A stretch of DNA of 64,000 bases from positions 62,001 through 126,000 of the forward strand of contig NZ_MKKH01000033.1 in the NCBI RefSeq assembly GCF_001942335.1, read 5' to 3'. Each line of letters starts with the position of its first letter. The stretch's first letter is position 1. A model generated the notes under the pieces. That model saw only the letters and a list, made by a program, of their open reading frames with translations. It did no database searches and was not told the DNA's origin. Shown here one piece after another: positions 8,486 to 19,856 of the stretch. Source of the stretch: Cellulosimicrobium sp. CUA-896 (GTDB lineage: Bacteria; Actinomycetota; Actinomycetes; Actinomycetales; Cellulomonadaceae). The translations under genes and the position numbers were made by a program.

Positions 8486-11400
8486 GTGCGCACATCACTG
8501 CCAGGACGCGTCCGGCGCGGCCTCGCGACACTCCTCACCGGCGCGCTCGCCGCCGGCCTCGCCGTCGGGGGCGTGGTCGCCCCCGCGCAGGCCGCGGCCG
8601 CCGACGTCCAGGGCGGCTCGGCCACCTGGAACTTCAAGGACTCGTGGACCGGTTACGTCGGCGGTTCCGGGACGATCACGCCCCCGCTCGAGGGCGGGCA
8701 GTCGGTGTACCCGTCGGCGTCCGGGGCCATGGACCTGCAGACGGCCGTGGGAGACGTCCGGTTCGGCGGCTCCGTGCACTACTCCGCGCACGGAGGCGTC
8801 CTCGACGTCACGGTCTCCGACCTCCGGCTCGCCGTCACGAGCCCGGGCGTGGGGGTTCTCACGGCGGACTTCGTGTCGTCGGGCACCACCTCGGACGACG
8901 TCAAGGTCGCGACGTGCAGGTGACCACGGCACGGGACGGCGACACGCTCGTCGTCACGGCGGACGGAGCGCTCGCGGCGGGCGTCGGCACTGTCGACCCC
9001 CAGTTCGCCGGCTACGTCGGCGAGGCGATGTCGACCCTCACCGCCCGTCTCACCGTGCCGGAGCCGGCGGACCCCGCGGCCGCGACGACGACGACGCTCG
9101 TTGCCGACCCGGCGGGCAGCTCCGTCGAGGGAGCCGCGGTGGCGCTCGCCGCGACCGTCGCGCCGGCCGCCGCGGGCACCGTCGAGTTCCGGGACGGGCA
9201 GACCGCGCTCGGCAGCGCCCCCGTGACGGACGGCGTCGCGCGCCTCGAGGCGACGAGCCTTGCCGTCGGCGACCACAGCCTCACCGCGGCCTTCACGCCC
9301 GCCGACCCCGCGGCCTTCCTCGGCTCGACGTCGTCCGCCGTGACGCACGCCGTCACGGCCGCGGAGCCCGAGCCGGAGCCCGAGCCAGAGCCGGAGCCCG
9401 AGCCGGAGCCCGAGCCGGTGGCGGACCCGCAGGTGACGGTCGCGCCGTCCGGGCCGGTCGACCCCGCGGTGGAGAACAGCTTCACGATCTCGGGGACCGG
9501 CTTCGTCGGCCCGGCCGCGCAGCACGGCGCCTACGTCGTGCTGGGCGACGCGTCGATCTGGGACGGCTCCGGCCCGCTCGTCGCGAACGGGTGGCTGCAG
9601 CTCGCGTGGGTGCGCCCGGACCAGGTGGTGGACGGCGCGTTCACGACCACCCTCACCGTCCCCGCCGGGTCGTTCGACCCCGAGGTGGAGTACGTCGTCG
9701 CGACGTCGGCGGCGCACGGGCTGTCCGCGACCGACCGTCGCCTGGACACGTTCACGCCGGTCCCGGTCGCGCAGCCCGAGCCCCAGGAGCCGGTCTGGGA
9801 GCCCGCCGTCGAGGTGTTCGCGGCGGACGGCACGACGCCGCTCGGCGACACCGCGGTGTCCGTGGGCGACACGATCGTCGTCAAGGGCACCGGCTTCGAC
9901 CCGGCGGGCAACGTCGGTGGGCGTGGCATGCCGATCCCGGCGACCCTCCCGCAGGGCACGTACGTCGTGTTCGGCAGCTTCGCCGAGCAGTGGCGGCCGT
10001 CGGAGGGCGTCGCGTCGTCGGCCCGCAAGGTCGGCTCGCAGTCGTGGGCGCTCGCCGAGTCCGTGCTCGAGCAGGTGCCGCCGCAGTACCAGGGGGCGAT
10101 CCGCGCGGCCTGGACGGAGATCGCCGAGGACGGCACGTTCGAGGCCGAGCTCGTCGTGCGGAACCCGGCCGCGCTCGACGGGGGACGCCACGGCGTCTAC
10201 ACCTACCCGGCGGGCGGCGTGACGAACGCCGCCCAGGAGCTCTTCGTCCCCGTCGCCTACGACGTCCCCGCCGCGCTGACGGTGACGCCCGCGGCGTCGA
10301 CCGTCGAGCCGGGCGGGACGGTCACGCTGACCGTCGACGGCCTCACCGCGGACGACGCCGTCAGGGGCGTCACGCTCGGCGGGTCGTCGGCGACGTACAC
10401 CCGGGACGGCGACACCGTCGTCGTGACGATCCCGGCCGAGGCCGCGGACGGCGAGCTCGTCGTCGGCGTGACCTCGGTGCTGGGTGTCGCCGGCAGCACG
10501 ACCCTGACGGTGAAGGCGCCTCTCGTGGCGGACCCGGTGGTGGCGGTGTCGCCGTCGTCCGGGATCGACCCCGCGGTGGAGAACACGTTCACGGTCTCGG
10601 GCACCGGCTTCGTCGGTGACGCGGCGCGGTTCGGCGCGTACGTGGTGCTGGGCGACGCCTCGATCTGGGACGGGTCCGGTCCGCTCGTGGCGTCGGGCTG
10701 GCTGCAGCTCGCGTGGGTGCGGCCGGCGCAGGTCGTGGACGGCGCGTTCACGACGACGCTCACGGTCCCCGCGGGATCGTTCGACCCGGGCACGGAGTAC
10801 GTGGTCGCGACCTCGGCCGCGCACGGCCTGTCGGCGACGGACCGCTCCCTGGACACGTTCACGCCGCTCGGCATCACGCAGCCCGCTCCCGAGGCGCAGC
10901 GGACGACGACGGCGCTCACGGCGTCGGCGTCGCGCGTCGTCGAGGGCGCGGGCGTGACGTTCACGGCGACGGTCTCGCCCGGGGGCGCGGCCGGCTCCGT
11001 GCGGTTCGACGCCGGGAGCTCCGCGCTCGGCACGACGGCCGTCGTCGACGGCACGGCGTCCCTCACGACCACGGGCCTCGCGGTCGGCACGCACACGGTG
11101 ACCGCGACGTTCGTGCCCGGGGACGAGGACGCCTTCCTGGGCTCCACCTCCACCCCGGCCTCCGTCGCGGTGACGGCGAAGCCCGTCGAGCCGGGAACCG
11201 CGGGCAGCCTCACGTGGGGCGTCAAGAAGTCCTTCCGCGACTACATCGTCGGGCCCATCGCCCACGGCGGCGCCACGGCCTCGGACGGCGCCACCGTCGT
11301 CGACGGCGTGTTCCGCTTCGGCCAGGCCGAGGGCGGGACGTGGTCGTCGGGCACGGGCCGCGGGACCGTCGGGTACGCGGGGACGGTGCGCTTCACCGGT

Positions 11401-12743
11401 CACGGCGGGCTCCTCGACCTGAGCCTGTCGGACCCGGTCGTCGAGATCACCGGAGCGACCTCCGCCCGGCTCCTCGTGGACGCGACGTCGAAGGGCCTCG
11501 ACGGGTCGACGTTCGACCGCGACGACGTCGCGTTCGCGACCCTCGCGCTCGGCGCACCGGCCACCGGCGCGGACGGTTCGGTGACGTACAGCGGCGCGGT
11601 GGCGACGCTGACCGCCGACGGTGCGGCCGCGTTCTCCGGGTTCTACCCGGCGGGCACGGCGCTCGACCCGGTCACCTTCACCGTCGGCGTCCCGGCCCAG
11701 CAGCCGGGCGGTGACGGCGGCGAGATCGGCGACCCCGACGGCGGGTCGGGCGGCGACGTCGACCCGGCGAGGGCGACGCTGTCCGTCGCCCAGGTGGTCC
11801 CCGGCGGCCAGGTGACGATCAGCGGCGTCGGGTTCGACGCGAACGAGACGGGGATGCGGACCGAGATCCACTCGGAGCCCCGGGTGCTCGCGACCGGCGT
11901 CACCGCGAACGCCGGCGGCGCGGCGAGCTCGACCGTCACCGTCCCGACCGACCTCGAGCCGGGCGAGCACACGCTCCTGCTCATCGGCGCGCACCACACG
12001 GCGTCGGCGCCCCTCACGGTCGTCGGGGCCGAGGAGACCGCCGCCGGCGGCCAGGGCGCCGGATCCGGCGCCGCCGCGGAGCAGTGCTTCGCGCAGGGCG
12101 TGAACGGCGCGACGCTCACCTGGGGCGTCAGCGAACGCTTCCGGGCCTACGTGACCGGACCGATCGCGAAGGGCGCCGTCTCCACGACGGGCGTCCGGGA
12201 CGACGGGACGACGTTCACCTGGAGCGGCGGCAAGGGCTCGTTCAACACCGACCTCGGGAAGGGCGCGCGAGCTACGGCGGCACGGTCGCCTTCTCCGGCC
12301 ACGACGGCATCCTCGACCTGAAGATCGCCAACCCGCGCGTCGTCGTCGCCGGCTCGACGGGCACGCTCGTGGTCGACGTGCAGAGCAGCGACATGGAGGG
12401 CAACCGCTCCAGCTCGAACGGAGTGGCGTTCGCGAGCCTCGACCTGTCGGGGGCGAGGTCCACGTCCGGCTCGACCATCACGTGGAGCGGCGCACCCGCG
12501 ACGCTCACCGCGGCCGGGGCGGCGGCGTTCGCCGGCTTCTACGAGGCCGGCACGGCGCTCGCGCCCGTCACCGTCTCGTTCCCCGTCGGCGGGGACGTGG
12601 AGTGCGACGTGTACTCCGGTCTCGCGAGCACCGGGTCCGACGACGCGGACCTCGCGCTCCTCGCGACGACGCTCGTGCTCGCCGGGTTCGTCCTCATCGG
12701 GGCGGCCGCGCGCCGTCGGGCACGCGTGGTCGTCACCGCCTGA
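8486..12743 (+). CDS. Large cell-wall-anchored Htaa-domain (haem-binding) protein, about 1419 aa (two frameshifts)
   Basis: Starts at GTG 8486 with GGGAG 5 bases upstream, followed by a signal peptide ending VVAPAQAAAA. Three Htaa domains lie at about residues 43-190, 905-1070 and 1200-1370, marked by ATWNFKDSW / LTWGVKKSF / LTWGVSERF and AHGGVLDV / GHGGLLDL / GHDGILDL. Between them are Ig-like repeats, an EP-dipeptide linker (9361-9417) and a duplicated ~105-residue module. The C-terminus is LASTG, a hydrophobic helix and RRRAR, fitting class E sortase anchoring. Frames break near 8917 and 12269; 4258 + 2 bases is divisible by three. Htaa domains bind haem in corynebacterial HtaA, so haem capture under iron control is likely. 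Confidence 0.85.
9445..9762 (+). repeat. Intragenic duplicated module, copy A
   Basis: Encodes a ~105-residue unit (from DPAVENSFTISGTGFVG to LDTFTP). It recurs at 10552-10866 with about 90% protein identity, in the same frame. An IPT/filamin-like Ig fold is likely from GTGFVG and the beta-rich pattern. Confidence 0.85.
10552..10866 (+). repeat. Intragenic duplicated module, copy B
   Basis: Second copy of the unit at 9445-9762 (DPAVENTFTVSGTGFVG to LDTFTP). Differences are scattered rather than at one end, so the duplication is not brand new, or gene conversion keeps the copies alike. Confidence 0.85.
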
Positions 12744-12749
12744 CGCACG

Positions 12750-12794
12750 GACGACGGCGCCCGGTCACCCTCGTGGTGGCCGGGCGTCGTCGTC
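12750..12794 (+). terminator. Terminator of the Htaa gene
   Basis: A long imperfect hairpin: GACGACGGCGCCCGG pairs with CCGGGCGTCGTCGTC around CACC/GGTG. It lies just past the stop at 12743 and between convergent genes, so it may serve both strands. Confidence 0.55.
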
Positions 12795-12817
12795 GTGCAG
12801 CGGGGGAGCGGGACCTC

Positions 12818-13594
12818 TCAGACGAGGTCGACGAGGTCCGCGACCGAGTCGACGACCTTGCTCGGCCGGAACGGGTAGCGCTCGACCTCGGAGATCCGCG
12901 TCGAGCCCGTCATGACGAGGTACGTGTACAGGCCGGCCTCGATGCCCGCGACGACGTCGGTGTCCATCCGGTCGCCGATCATCGCGGTCGTCTCCGAGTG
13001 CGCGTCGATGCGGTTGAGCGCCGAGCGGAACATCATCGGGTTGGGCTTGCCGACGAAGTACGGCTTGCGTCCAGTCGCCGACGTGATCATCGCCGCGACC
13101 GCGCCCGTCGCGGGCAGCGGGCCCTCCTGCGACGGCCCCGTCGTGTCGGGATTCGTGCAGATGAACCGCGAGCCGCCCAGGATGAGCCGGATCGCCTTGG
13201 TGATCGCCTCGAACGAGTACGTGCGCGTCTCGCCGAGCACCACGTAGTCGGGGCTCGACTCGGTGAGCGTGTATCCCGCCTCGTAGAGCGCCGTCGTCAG
13301 GCCGGCCTCGCCGATCGCGTACGCGCTGCCGTCCGGCACCTGGTCCGTGAGGAACTGGGCCGTGGCGAGCGCGGACGTCCAGATCGACTCCTCCGGCACG
13401 TCGATGCCGGACGTCGCGAGCCGCGCCCGCAGGTCGCGCGCCGTGAAGATCGAGTTGTTCGTGAGGATGAGGAACGGGCGCCCACGATCCCGCAGCGCCT
13501 TGACGAAGTCCGCGGCACCGGGGATCGCGTGCCCCTCGTGCACCAGGACGCCGTCCATGTCGGTGAGCCACGACTCGATGGTCCGCTCGGTCAC
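12818..13594 (-). CDS. HAD-superfamily hydrolase, NagD type
   Basis: 258 residues. Motif I is LTDMDGVLVHEG (nucleophile and acid/base Asp), motif II ILTNNS, the motif III Lys lies in VGKPNPMMF, and motif IV is MIGDRMDTDVVAG. The C2-type cap is consistent with NagD, which dephosphorylates nucleotides and sugar phosphates. GTG 13594 (VTERTIESW) is chosen for AGAAGGAG 6-13 bases upstream; the frame continues further without family sequence. Complete. Confidence 0.9.
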   Translation of the reverse strand: MTERTIESWLTDMDGVLVHEGHAIPGAADFVKALRDRGRPFLILTNNSIFTARDLRARLATSGIDVPEESIWTSALATAQFLTDQVPDGSAYAIGEAGLTTALYEAGYTLTESSPDYVVLGETRTYSFEAITKAIRLILGGSRFICTNPDTTGPSQEGPLPATGAVAAMITSATGRKPYFVGKPNPMMFRSALNRIDAHSETTAMIGDRMDTDVVAGIEAGLYTYLVMTGSTRISEVERYPFRPSKVVDSVADLVDLV

Positions 13595-13648
13595 GCTGCG
13601 CTCCTTCTGACGGGATGGTGGCCGCGGCCAGCCTACTGGCCCGCCCGC

Positions 13649-13654
13649 TACCCT
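13649..13654 (+). promoter_or_regulatory. Leaderless-type -10 element of the DUF368 gene
   Basis: TACCCT, 6 bases, GTG 13661; no ribosome binding site. Confidence 0.6.
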
Positions 13655-13660
13655 TCGCGG

Positions 13661-14675
13661 GTGACGAACACCGCCCGCGACGACCACGCGAAGCACGGCG
13701 CCACGCCCGCGCAGCCCACCGACCACGACGAGCACCCCGCCCACCTCGCCCGCCCCCGCACCTCGTGGCGGTCGGCGCCCGCCTCCGCCGTCCGCGGCGG
13801 GCTCGTCGGCGCCGCCGAGTCCGTCCCGGGGATCTCCGGCGGGACGATCGCGCTCGTCGTCGGGCTCTACGACGACCTGATCGACGCGGCGGGCCAGCTC
13901 CTGCACGCCGGGCGCGAGCTCGTCACCGGTCTCGTCCGGCGCCGCGGGCTCGCCCCGCCGCGCAGGCGCTGCGCGTCGTCGACTGGGCGCTGCTGGTCCC
14001 CGTGCTGCTCGGCATGGTGGTCGTCCTGCTCCTGTCGTTGCAGCTGATCGCGCCGCTGCTGGAGTCGCACCCCGTCCCCGTCCGGTCGGTGTTCTTCGGC
14101 ATGATCGCCGTGTCCGTGGCCGTCCCGCTCCGGCTCATGCCCGCACGGTTCCGGCCGCTGGACGCCCTCGTGCTCGTCGTCGCGGCCGTCGCCGCCTTCC
14201 TGCTCACGAGCCTGCCGCCCGGCCAGGTCGACGACCCGTCGCTGTGGTTCGTGGTCCTCGGCGCCGCGATCGCGATCAACGCGCTCGTGCTGCCCGGCGT
14301 CTCGGGCTCGTTCGTCCTGCTCGCGATGGGGCTGTACGTGCCCGTGCAGGAGGCCGTGTCCGACCGCGACCTCGCGTTCGTCGGGGCGTTCGCGCTCGGC
14401 GCGGCCGTGGGCCTCGGGTCCTTCGTGAAGCTGCTCCAGTGGCTCCTGCACCACCGCCGCCAGGTGACGATGGCCGTCCTCGCCGGGCTCATGGTCGGCT
14501 CGCTGCGCGCGTGTGGCCCTGGCAGGAGGACGACGGCGCGCTGCTGGCCCCGACGGGCCCGGTCGCCGGCCCGGTGCTGCTCGCGCTCGCGGGGCCGCGG
14601 TCGTCGTGCTCGCGATGCTCTGGGAGGCGCGCGTCGCACGACGCGCCCGGCAGCGCGGATGCGCCCGAGGTCGGC
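13661..14675 (+). CDS. DUF368 membrane protein (three frameshifts; end unresolved)
   Basis: Polytopic membrane protein. After a His/Pro-rich start comes the DUF368 signature VPGISGGTIALVVGLYDDLI, and later the second half-signature LPGVSGSFVLLAMGLY, each followed by hydrophobic helices. This inverted-repeat architecture is shared with the DUF368/PopT group of membrane proteins linked to polyprenyl-phosphate recycling (a published connection for some members, not shown here). Frames change near 13963, 14512 and 14597. No stop codon occurs in any frame between the last helix (AAVVVLAMLWE) and the next gene, so the 3' end here is approximate. Confidence 0.7.
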
Positions 14676-15395
14676 GTGGTCGGCGTGGGGCCGTGGCCCG
14701 GCGGGCCGGACGTGTGGCCGCGCGTCGACGCGTCGGGCGCGCCCTCCTCGGACCGCGGCGACCGGGTCGACCCGCGCTACGACCCGGAGCTGCTCGCGCA
14801 CGGCGACCGGCGCAACGTCGTCGACGCCTACCGGTACTGGACGGTCGAGGCGATCGTCGCGGACATGGACCGGCGCCGCCCTGCCGACCGGTTCCTGCAC
14901 GTCGCGATCGAGAACTGGGCGCACGACCTCAACATCGGCTCGGTCGTGCGCACGGCGAACGCGTTCAACGCGGCGGGCGTGCACGTCGTCGGACGGCGGC
15001 GGTGGAACCGGCGCGGCGCGATGGTCACCGACCGCTACCTGCACGTGCACCACCACGCGTCCGTGGCGGAGCTGGCCGCGTGGGCGGCGGGGGAGGACCT
15101 GCCGCTGCTCGGCGTCGACAACCTCCCGGGCTCGGTGCCGCTCGAGGGGTACGCGCTCCCGCCGGCGTGCGTGCTGCTGCTCGGCCAGGAGTCGACCGGG
15201 CTGACGGCGGAGGCCGTCGAGGCGTGCCGCGAGGTGCTGCACATCACGCAGCTCGGCTCGACGCGCTCGCTCAACGCGGGGGCGGCGGGGGCGATCGCGC
15301 TCCACGCCTGGGCGGCCCAGCACGCGGTGCCCGCGACGGGTGCCGACGGCGGCGCCGCGCCGGGACGCGAGGGACCACAGGCCGAACGGCCCTGA
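14676..15395 (+). CDS. TrmH/SpoU-family RNA ribose methyltransferase
   Basis: About 239 residues. SPOUT methyltransferase transferring a methyl group from SAM to a ribose 2'-OH of tRNA or rRNA. Conserved blocks: HVAIENWAHDLNIGSVVRTANAF (motif 1, with the Asn-x-Gly-x-x-x-Arg core), VVGRRRWNRRGAMVTDRY, LLGVDNLPGSVPLE and LLLGQESTGLT (motif 2), then LGSTRSLNAGAAGAIALHAW (motif 3 knot). The start is uncertain because the preceding gene is broken; GTG 14676 is in frame just before VGPWPGGPDVW, near where relatives begin. Confidence 0.8.
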   Translation: MVGVGPWPGGPDVWPRVDASGAPSSDRGDRVDPRYDPELLAHGDRRNVVDAYRYWTVEAIVADMDRRRPADRFLHVAIENWAHDLNIGSVVRTANAFNAAGVHVVGRRRWNRRGAMVTDRYLHVHHHASVAELAAWAAGEDLPLLGVDNLPGSVPLEGYALPPACVLLLGQESTGLTAEAVEACREVLHITQLGSTRSLNAGAAGAIALHAWAAQHAVPATGADGGAAPGREGPQAERP

Positions 15396-15461
15396 CCCGC
15401 GGCGGGCATCCGTGCCAGACTTTGCCTGACACCACCCCGCACGACTCCACAGGAGCTCCGC

Positions 15462-16483
<1,022 letters not shown>

Positions 16484-16510
16484 TCCCGGCGTCACCCGAC
16501 GCCCCGCGCA

Positions 16511-16544
16511 CGAGAGCCCCCGGTCCACGGACCGGGGGCTCTCG
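16511..16544 (+). terminator. Strong terminator after fba
   Basis: CGAGAGCCCCCGGTCC and GGACCGGGGGCTCTCG are perfectly complementary over 16 bases with AC between. It starts 28 bases past the fba stop, between convergent genes. No U-run, as is usual here. Confidence 0.8.
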
Positions 16545-16591
16545 TCGTCGTGCGCGGCCGGTGCGGGCCGTCGCGGTCCTGCGCGGCCGCG

Positions 16592-17029
16592 TCAGGCCGG
16601 CGCCGGGGCCCCGCTCGTGTCGTCGCCCTCGGTCTCCTTGCCCAGGTCGAAGCCGGGGTCGGCGTCCACGATGTCGAGCAGCTCGCCGATGCGGGTGACC
16701 TCGAGGAGGAACCGCACGGTGGGCGGCGCGCGCAGCACGCGCACGCGGTGCGGCCCGCGCGACGCGAGGCGGGCGAGGAACGCGACGCCGGACGAGTCCA
16801 TGAACGTCACGTGGTGGGCGTCGATCTCGACGGGCAGGCCGGAGTCCTCGGCGGCAGCGGTCGCCTCCTGCAGGTCGGCGCCCAGCTCGGCGTCGATCTC
16901 GCCGGACAGCACGATGCGTGCCCGGGTCGCGCCCACGATGACGTGGACGCTGGCGGGCTCGCTCCCCTGTGCGGGGTCGCCCGTGACGCCGACCGGTCGG
17001 TCGGCGGCCGAGGAGGTACCTTCGCGCAC
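16592..17029 (-). CDS. STAS-domain anti-sigma-factor antagonist
   Basis: 145 residues from GTG 17029 (AAAGGAG upstream). The STAS domain spans about residues 28-120, with the phosphorylatable Ser in HVTFMDSSGVAFLARL as in SpoIIAA/RsbV. The N-terminal 27 and C-terminal 20 residues are disordered extensions. It is divergent from the SpoIIE-type phosphatase, so it is a likely substrate of it: dephosphorylated STAS would bind an anti-sigma kinase and free a sigma factor. No sigma factor gene is in the window. Confidence 0.88.
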   Translation of the reverse strand: MREGTSSAADRPVGVTGDPAQGSEPASVHVIVGATRARIVLSGEIDAELGADLQEATAAAEDSGLPVEIDAHHVTFMDSSGVAFLARLASRGPHRVRVLRAPPTVRFLLEVTRIGELLDIVDADPGFDLGKETEGDDTSGAPAPA

Positions 17030-17200
17030 CGGCGCTCCTTTCAGCGATCCCTGACCCCACGGGTCTCGGGAAGCACCAATCTACGGTTGAATGTCCAGTC
17101 GGGACAGTAACGCGACCGGAGCGTGTGCATCCAGAGGCACGCGCTGTACGGTGCAGGTCGACCGTGCGCGAACCGGGCGCACGAGGCGCCGGAGGTGATG

Positions 17201-19435
17201 ATGGGCGGATCGCCGAGCCTCGGCACCGGCCTGCCCGCGCACGTCCGGGACCTGTGCGCGCGGGCCATGGAGTCCGCGGGCGTCGCGATGTTCGTCACCG
17301 GCGCAGAGGCCGAGGGCATGCCGATCCTCTGGGTCAACGCGGCCTTCGAGCGGCAGACCGGGTTCGCCGCGCACGAGGTCGTCGGGCACAGCCCGCGCGT
17401 GCTCACGACGCTGCTCGCCGAGCCGCTGGACAAGGACTCGCTGCGCGCGGCCATCCTGGACGGCCGTGAGATCACCCACACACTGCGCACGCGTCGCCAG
17501 GACGGCTCGGCGGTGTGGTCCCAGCTCTCGCTGTCCCCGCTGCGGGACGCCGCCGGGGCGACCACCCACTGGGTCGGCGTCCAGGTCGACGTCTCGGAGC
17601 ACGTCGAGCGCTACGCCGCGCAGGTCGCGTCGCTCGCGCTGGAGCGGCGCGAGCGCGCGGTCCTGGACGTCGTGGCGCGCAGCTCCGACCTCCTCGCGGA
17701 CCTCGACCAGCCGTTCGCGCTGCGCGACATCACCGCGCTGCTCGCCGGGTACGCCGTCGACTGGGCGGGCTTCTACCTCAACGACGACGGGCTGCGCTTC
17801 GCCGAGGGGGTCGACTCGGCCGCGCCGCCGAGCGGGCGCGGCCAGCGCCACGGCAGGTACTCCCCGGGCGCATTCCAGCCGGTGCCGCACGTCCACGAGA
17901 CGGACGCGCTCGGCGACGCGGCGGTCGCGGACGCCTCCACGCCGAGGGCCCGCCTCGTCGACGTCCCGGACCGCGTCCAGGACGTGCTCGACGGGCGCGT
18001 CGAAGGACCCGTCGCGCTCGACCTCACCGCGACGTACCCGCAGTGGTCCGCGTCGGGCTGGCTCCAGCGCGACCTCCAGCACCGTCTGGCGCGCCTCGAG
18101 CACCGCCCGACGTCGGTCACGGTCTCCGGCGTCCCCGGTCGCCGTCGCATCCTGGGCCTGCTCGTCACGAGCGGGGACGCGCGCACGGGCGGCGACGGGT
18201 CCGCCGGCGTCGACCGCGAGGCGCAGGACGGCGTGCGCACCCTCATCCAGGTCATCGCCCGCCGTGCCGGCACGGCGATCGACAACGTGCGCCTGTACGC
18301 CCGCGAGCACCGCCTCGCGGAGACCCTCCAGCGCGCGATGCTGCCCGAGCAGGCGGACGTCACCGGGCTCGACGTCTGGACGTACTACGCGCCGAACTCC
18401 GAGCACGCCCAGGTGGGCGGCGACTGGTACGACGTCCTGCAGATCGCGCCCGACGTCATCGGTCTCGTCATCGGGGACGTCGTCGGGCACGACGTCGAGG
18501 CCGCGGCGGCGATGGGGCAGCTGCGGTCGGTCGTGCGCTCGTACGCGTACGAGCTGACGACCCCGGGCCCGGTGCTCGAGCGGGTCGACCAGCTCGTCCA
18601 GGGCATGCGCATCCCGCGCTCGGCGAGCCTGGTCTACGCGGCCCTGACACGACCCGACGTGACCGACCCGGGCGACGCGTGGCGCGTCGAGTACTCGCGC
18701 GCCGGGCACCTGCCGCCGCTGCTCCTGCGCGACGGGACGGTCACGCAGCTCGACGACGCGGGCGGCGCGCTCATCGGCTTCGGTGGGCGCCGCACCCGCG
18801 CGACGGGCGTGGTGTCCCTCCACCCGGGCGACACGCTGCTGTTCTACACCGACGGCCTCATCGAGCGGCGCGACCGCGCGCTCCGGGTGGGGCTGGAGGC
18901 GCTCGTCGCGGCGTCGCGGGCGGTCACGGCGGTCGACGCGGCGGGCGTCGGCGAGGAGCTGCTGTCCCGGCTCGCCGACGCGCCCGAGGACGACGTCGCG
19001 CTCGTCGTCGTGCGGATCCCGGACCCCGAGCGCGACCCGCACGCCGCGGTCCTCAGCCCGCGCAGCCGCCGGTGGCTGCTGCCGAGCGAGGCCGCGTCCA
19101 TCGGGCGCGCGCGGCACGCCGTCGTGCGCACCTGCCAGGCATGGGGCGTCACCGACAGCGCGAACGCCGAGCTCGTCGTCTCGGAGCTCGTCGCGAACGG
19201 CGTGCTCCACGGCTGGGGGCACCTCGCCCTGCGCCTGTTCGACACGGGCGACGGGATCCGCGTCGAGGTCGAGGACGCCAACCCCGCGCCGCCCGTGCCG
19301 ACCGACGGCCACGCGAACCGCATGGGCGGCTTCGGCATGCAGATCGTCGAGCGGCTCGCGGACTGGGGATGGCGCCCGACGGCGTCCGGCAAGCTCGTGT
19401 GGGCGACGCTGCGACCGCAGCCCACGCCGCGCTGA
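17201..19435 (+). CDS. PAS-GAF(?)-SpoIIE phosphatase with C-terminal HATPase (partner-switching regulator)
   Basis: 744 residues, uninterrupted. A PAS domain lies at about 20-136 ([20 protein letters not shown], then [15 protein letters not shown]). A GAF-like region follows to about 365. The PP2C/SpoIIE domain (about 370-605) has metal ligands in VGGDWYD, GDVVGHD and [11 protein letters not shown]-terminal RsbW-like HATPase (about 620-740) has [15 protein letters not shown] and [16 protein letters not shown]. Kinase and phosphatase activities on STAS partners are thus fused in one protein. GGAGG at 17191 supports ATG 17201 (17198 also possible). Confidence 0.9.
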   Translation: MGGSPSLGTGLPAHVRDLCARAMESAGVAMFVTGAEAEGMPILWVNAAFERQTGFAAHEVVGHSPRVLTTLLAEPLDKDSLRAAILDGREITHTLRTRRQDGSAVWSQLSLSPLRDAAGATTHWVGVQVDVSEHVERYAAQVASLALERRERAVLDVVARSSDLLADLDQPFALRDITALLAGYAVDWAGFYLNDDGLRFAEGVDSAAPPSGRGQRHGRYSPGAFQPVPHVHETDALGDAAVADASTPRARLVDVPDRVQDVLDGRVEGPVALDLTATYPQWSASGWLQRDLQHRLARLEHRPTSVTVSGVPGRRRILGLLVTSGDARTGGDGSAGVDREAQDGVRTLIQVIARRAGTAIDNVRLYAREHRLAETLQRAMLPEQADVTGLDVWTYYAPNSEHAQVGGDWYDVLQIAPDVIGLVIGDVVGHDVEAAAAMGQLRSVVRSYAYELTTPGPVLERVDQLVQGMRIPRSASLVYAALTRPDVTDPGDAWRVEYSRAGHLPPLLLRDGTVTQLDDAGGALIGFGGRRTRATGVVSLHPGDTLLFYTDGLIERRDRALRVGLEALVAASRAVTAVDAAGVGEELLSRLADAPEDDVALVVVRIPDPERDPHAAVLSPRSRRWLLPSEAASIGRARHAVVRTCQAWGVTDSANAELVVSELVANGVLHGWGHLALRLFDTGDGIRVEVEDANPAPPVPTDGHANRMGGFGMQIVERLADWGWRPTASGKLVWATLRPQPTPR

Positions 19436-19451
19436 GGGCGCGGCCGGCCGG

Positions 19452-19814
19452 TCAGGACTGCGGCTCGACCTCCGCGAACCCCGAGGGCGGCGTCGCGGGC
19501 TCGCAGCGGTGGTCGGCGTCGATGCGGAAGAGCTCGAGCGCACCGCAGACCTCGAGCACGAAGAGGTCGCGGTCGTCGCAGCCGCGCAGCACCGTCGCCC
19601 CGCCCCGCTTGCGGCCCGCGTCCGCGAGGGAGATGAGGAAGGCGGCGCCCGTGGAGTCCATGAACGTCACCCGGCACATGTCGATGACGAGCAGCTGGCG
19701 CCGCAGGCCCACGACCCGGGCGGCGATCTCGGGGAACTGGTCGCGCTCGGCCAGATCGAGGTCCCCGGCGATGACGAGGGTCGTCGTCGCGGGCGAGGTG
19801 GCGATCTCGATCAT
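19452..19814 (-). CDS. STAS-domain anti-sigma-factor antagonist, second copy
   Basis: 120 residues starting [13 protein letters not shown]. The conserved Ser/Thr site reads [17 protein letters not shown], close to the site in the STAS protein at 16592-17029. ATG 19814 is chosen because TAGAGT lies 7 bases upstream; a longer frame exists but is unlike the family. It is convergent with the SpoIIE protein, which therefore has an STAS gene on each side. Confidence 0.88.
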   Translation of the reverse strand: MIEIATSPATTTLVIAGDLDLAERDQFPEIAARVVGLRRQLLVIDMCRVTFMDSTGAAFLISLADAGRKRGGATVLRGCDDRDLFVLEVCGALELFRIDADHRCEPATPPSGFAEVEPQS

Positions 19815-19821
19815 GCTGTCG

Positions 19822-19827
19822 ACTCTA
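19822..19827 (-). promoter_or_regulatory. Leaderless-type -10 element of the second STAS gene
   Basis: TAGAGT on the minus strand, 7 bases before ATG 19814. Confidence 0.6.
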
Positions 19828-19856
19828 GACGCGGGCCCGCGCGCCTGCACGCGCGC

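Noticed and set aside
9361-9417. Regular GAGCCC/GAGCCG repeats, looking like a small array
   Set aside because: They encode an in-frame Glu-Pro linker inside the surface protein and lack spacers, so this is not CRISPR.
8779-11997. A 1072-codon minus-strand frame opposite the Htaa gene
   Set aside because: Arg/Asp/Val mirror of the plus-strand coding sequence, with no domain, start site or promoter.
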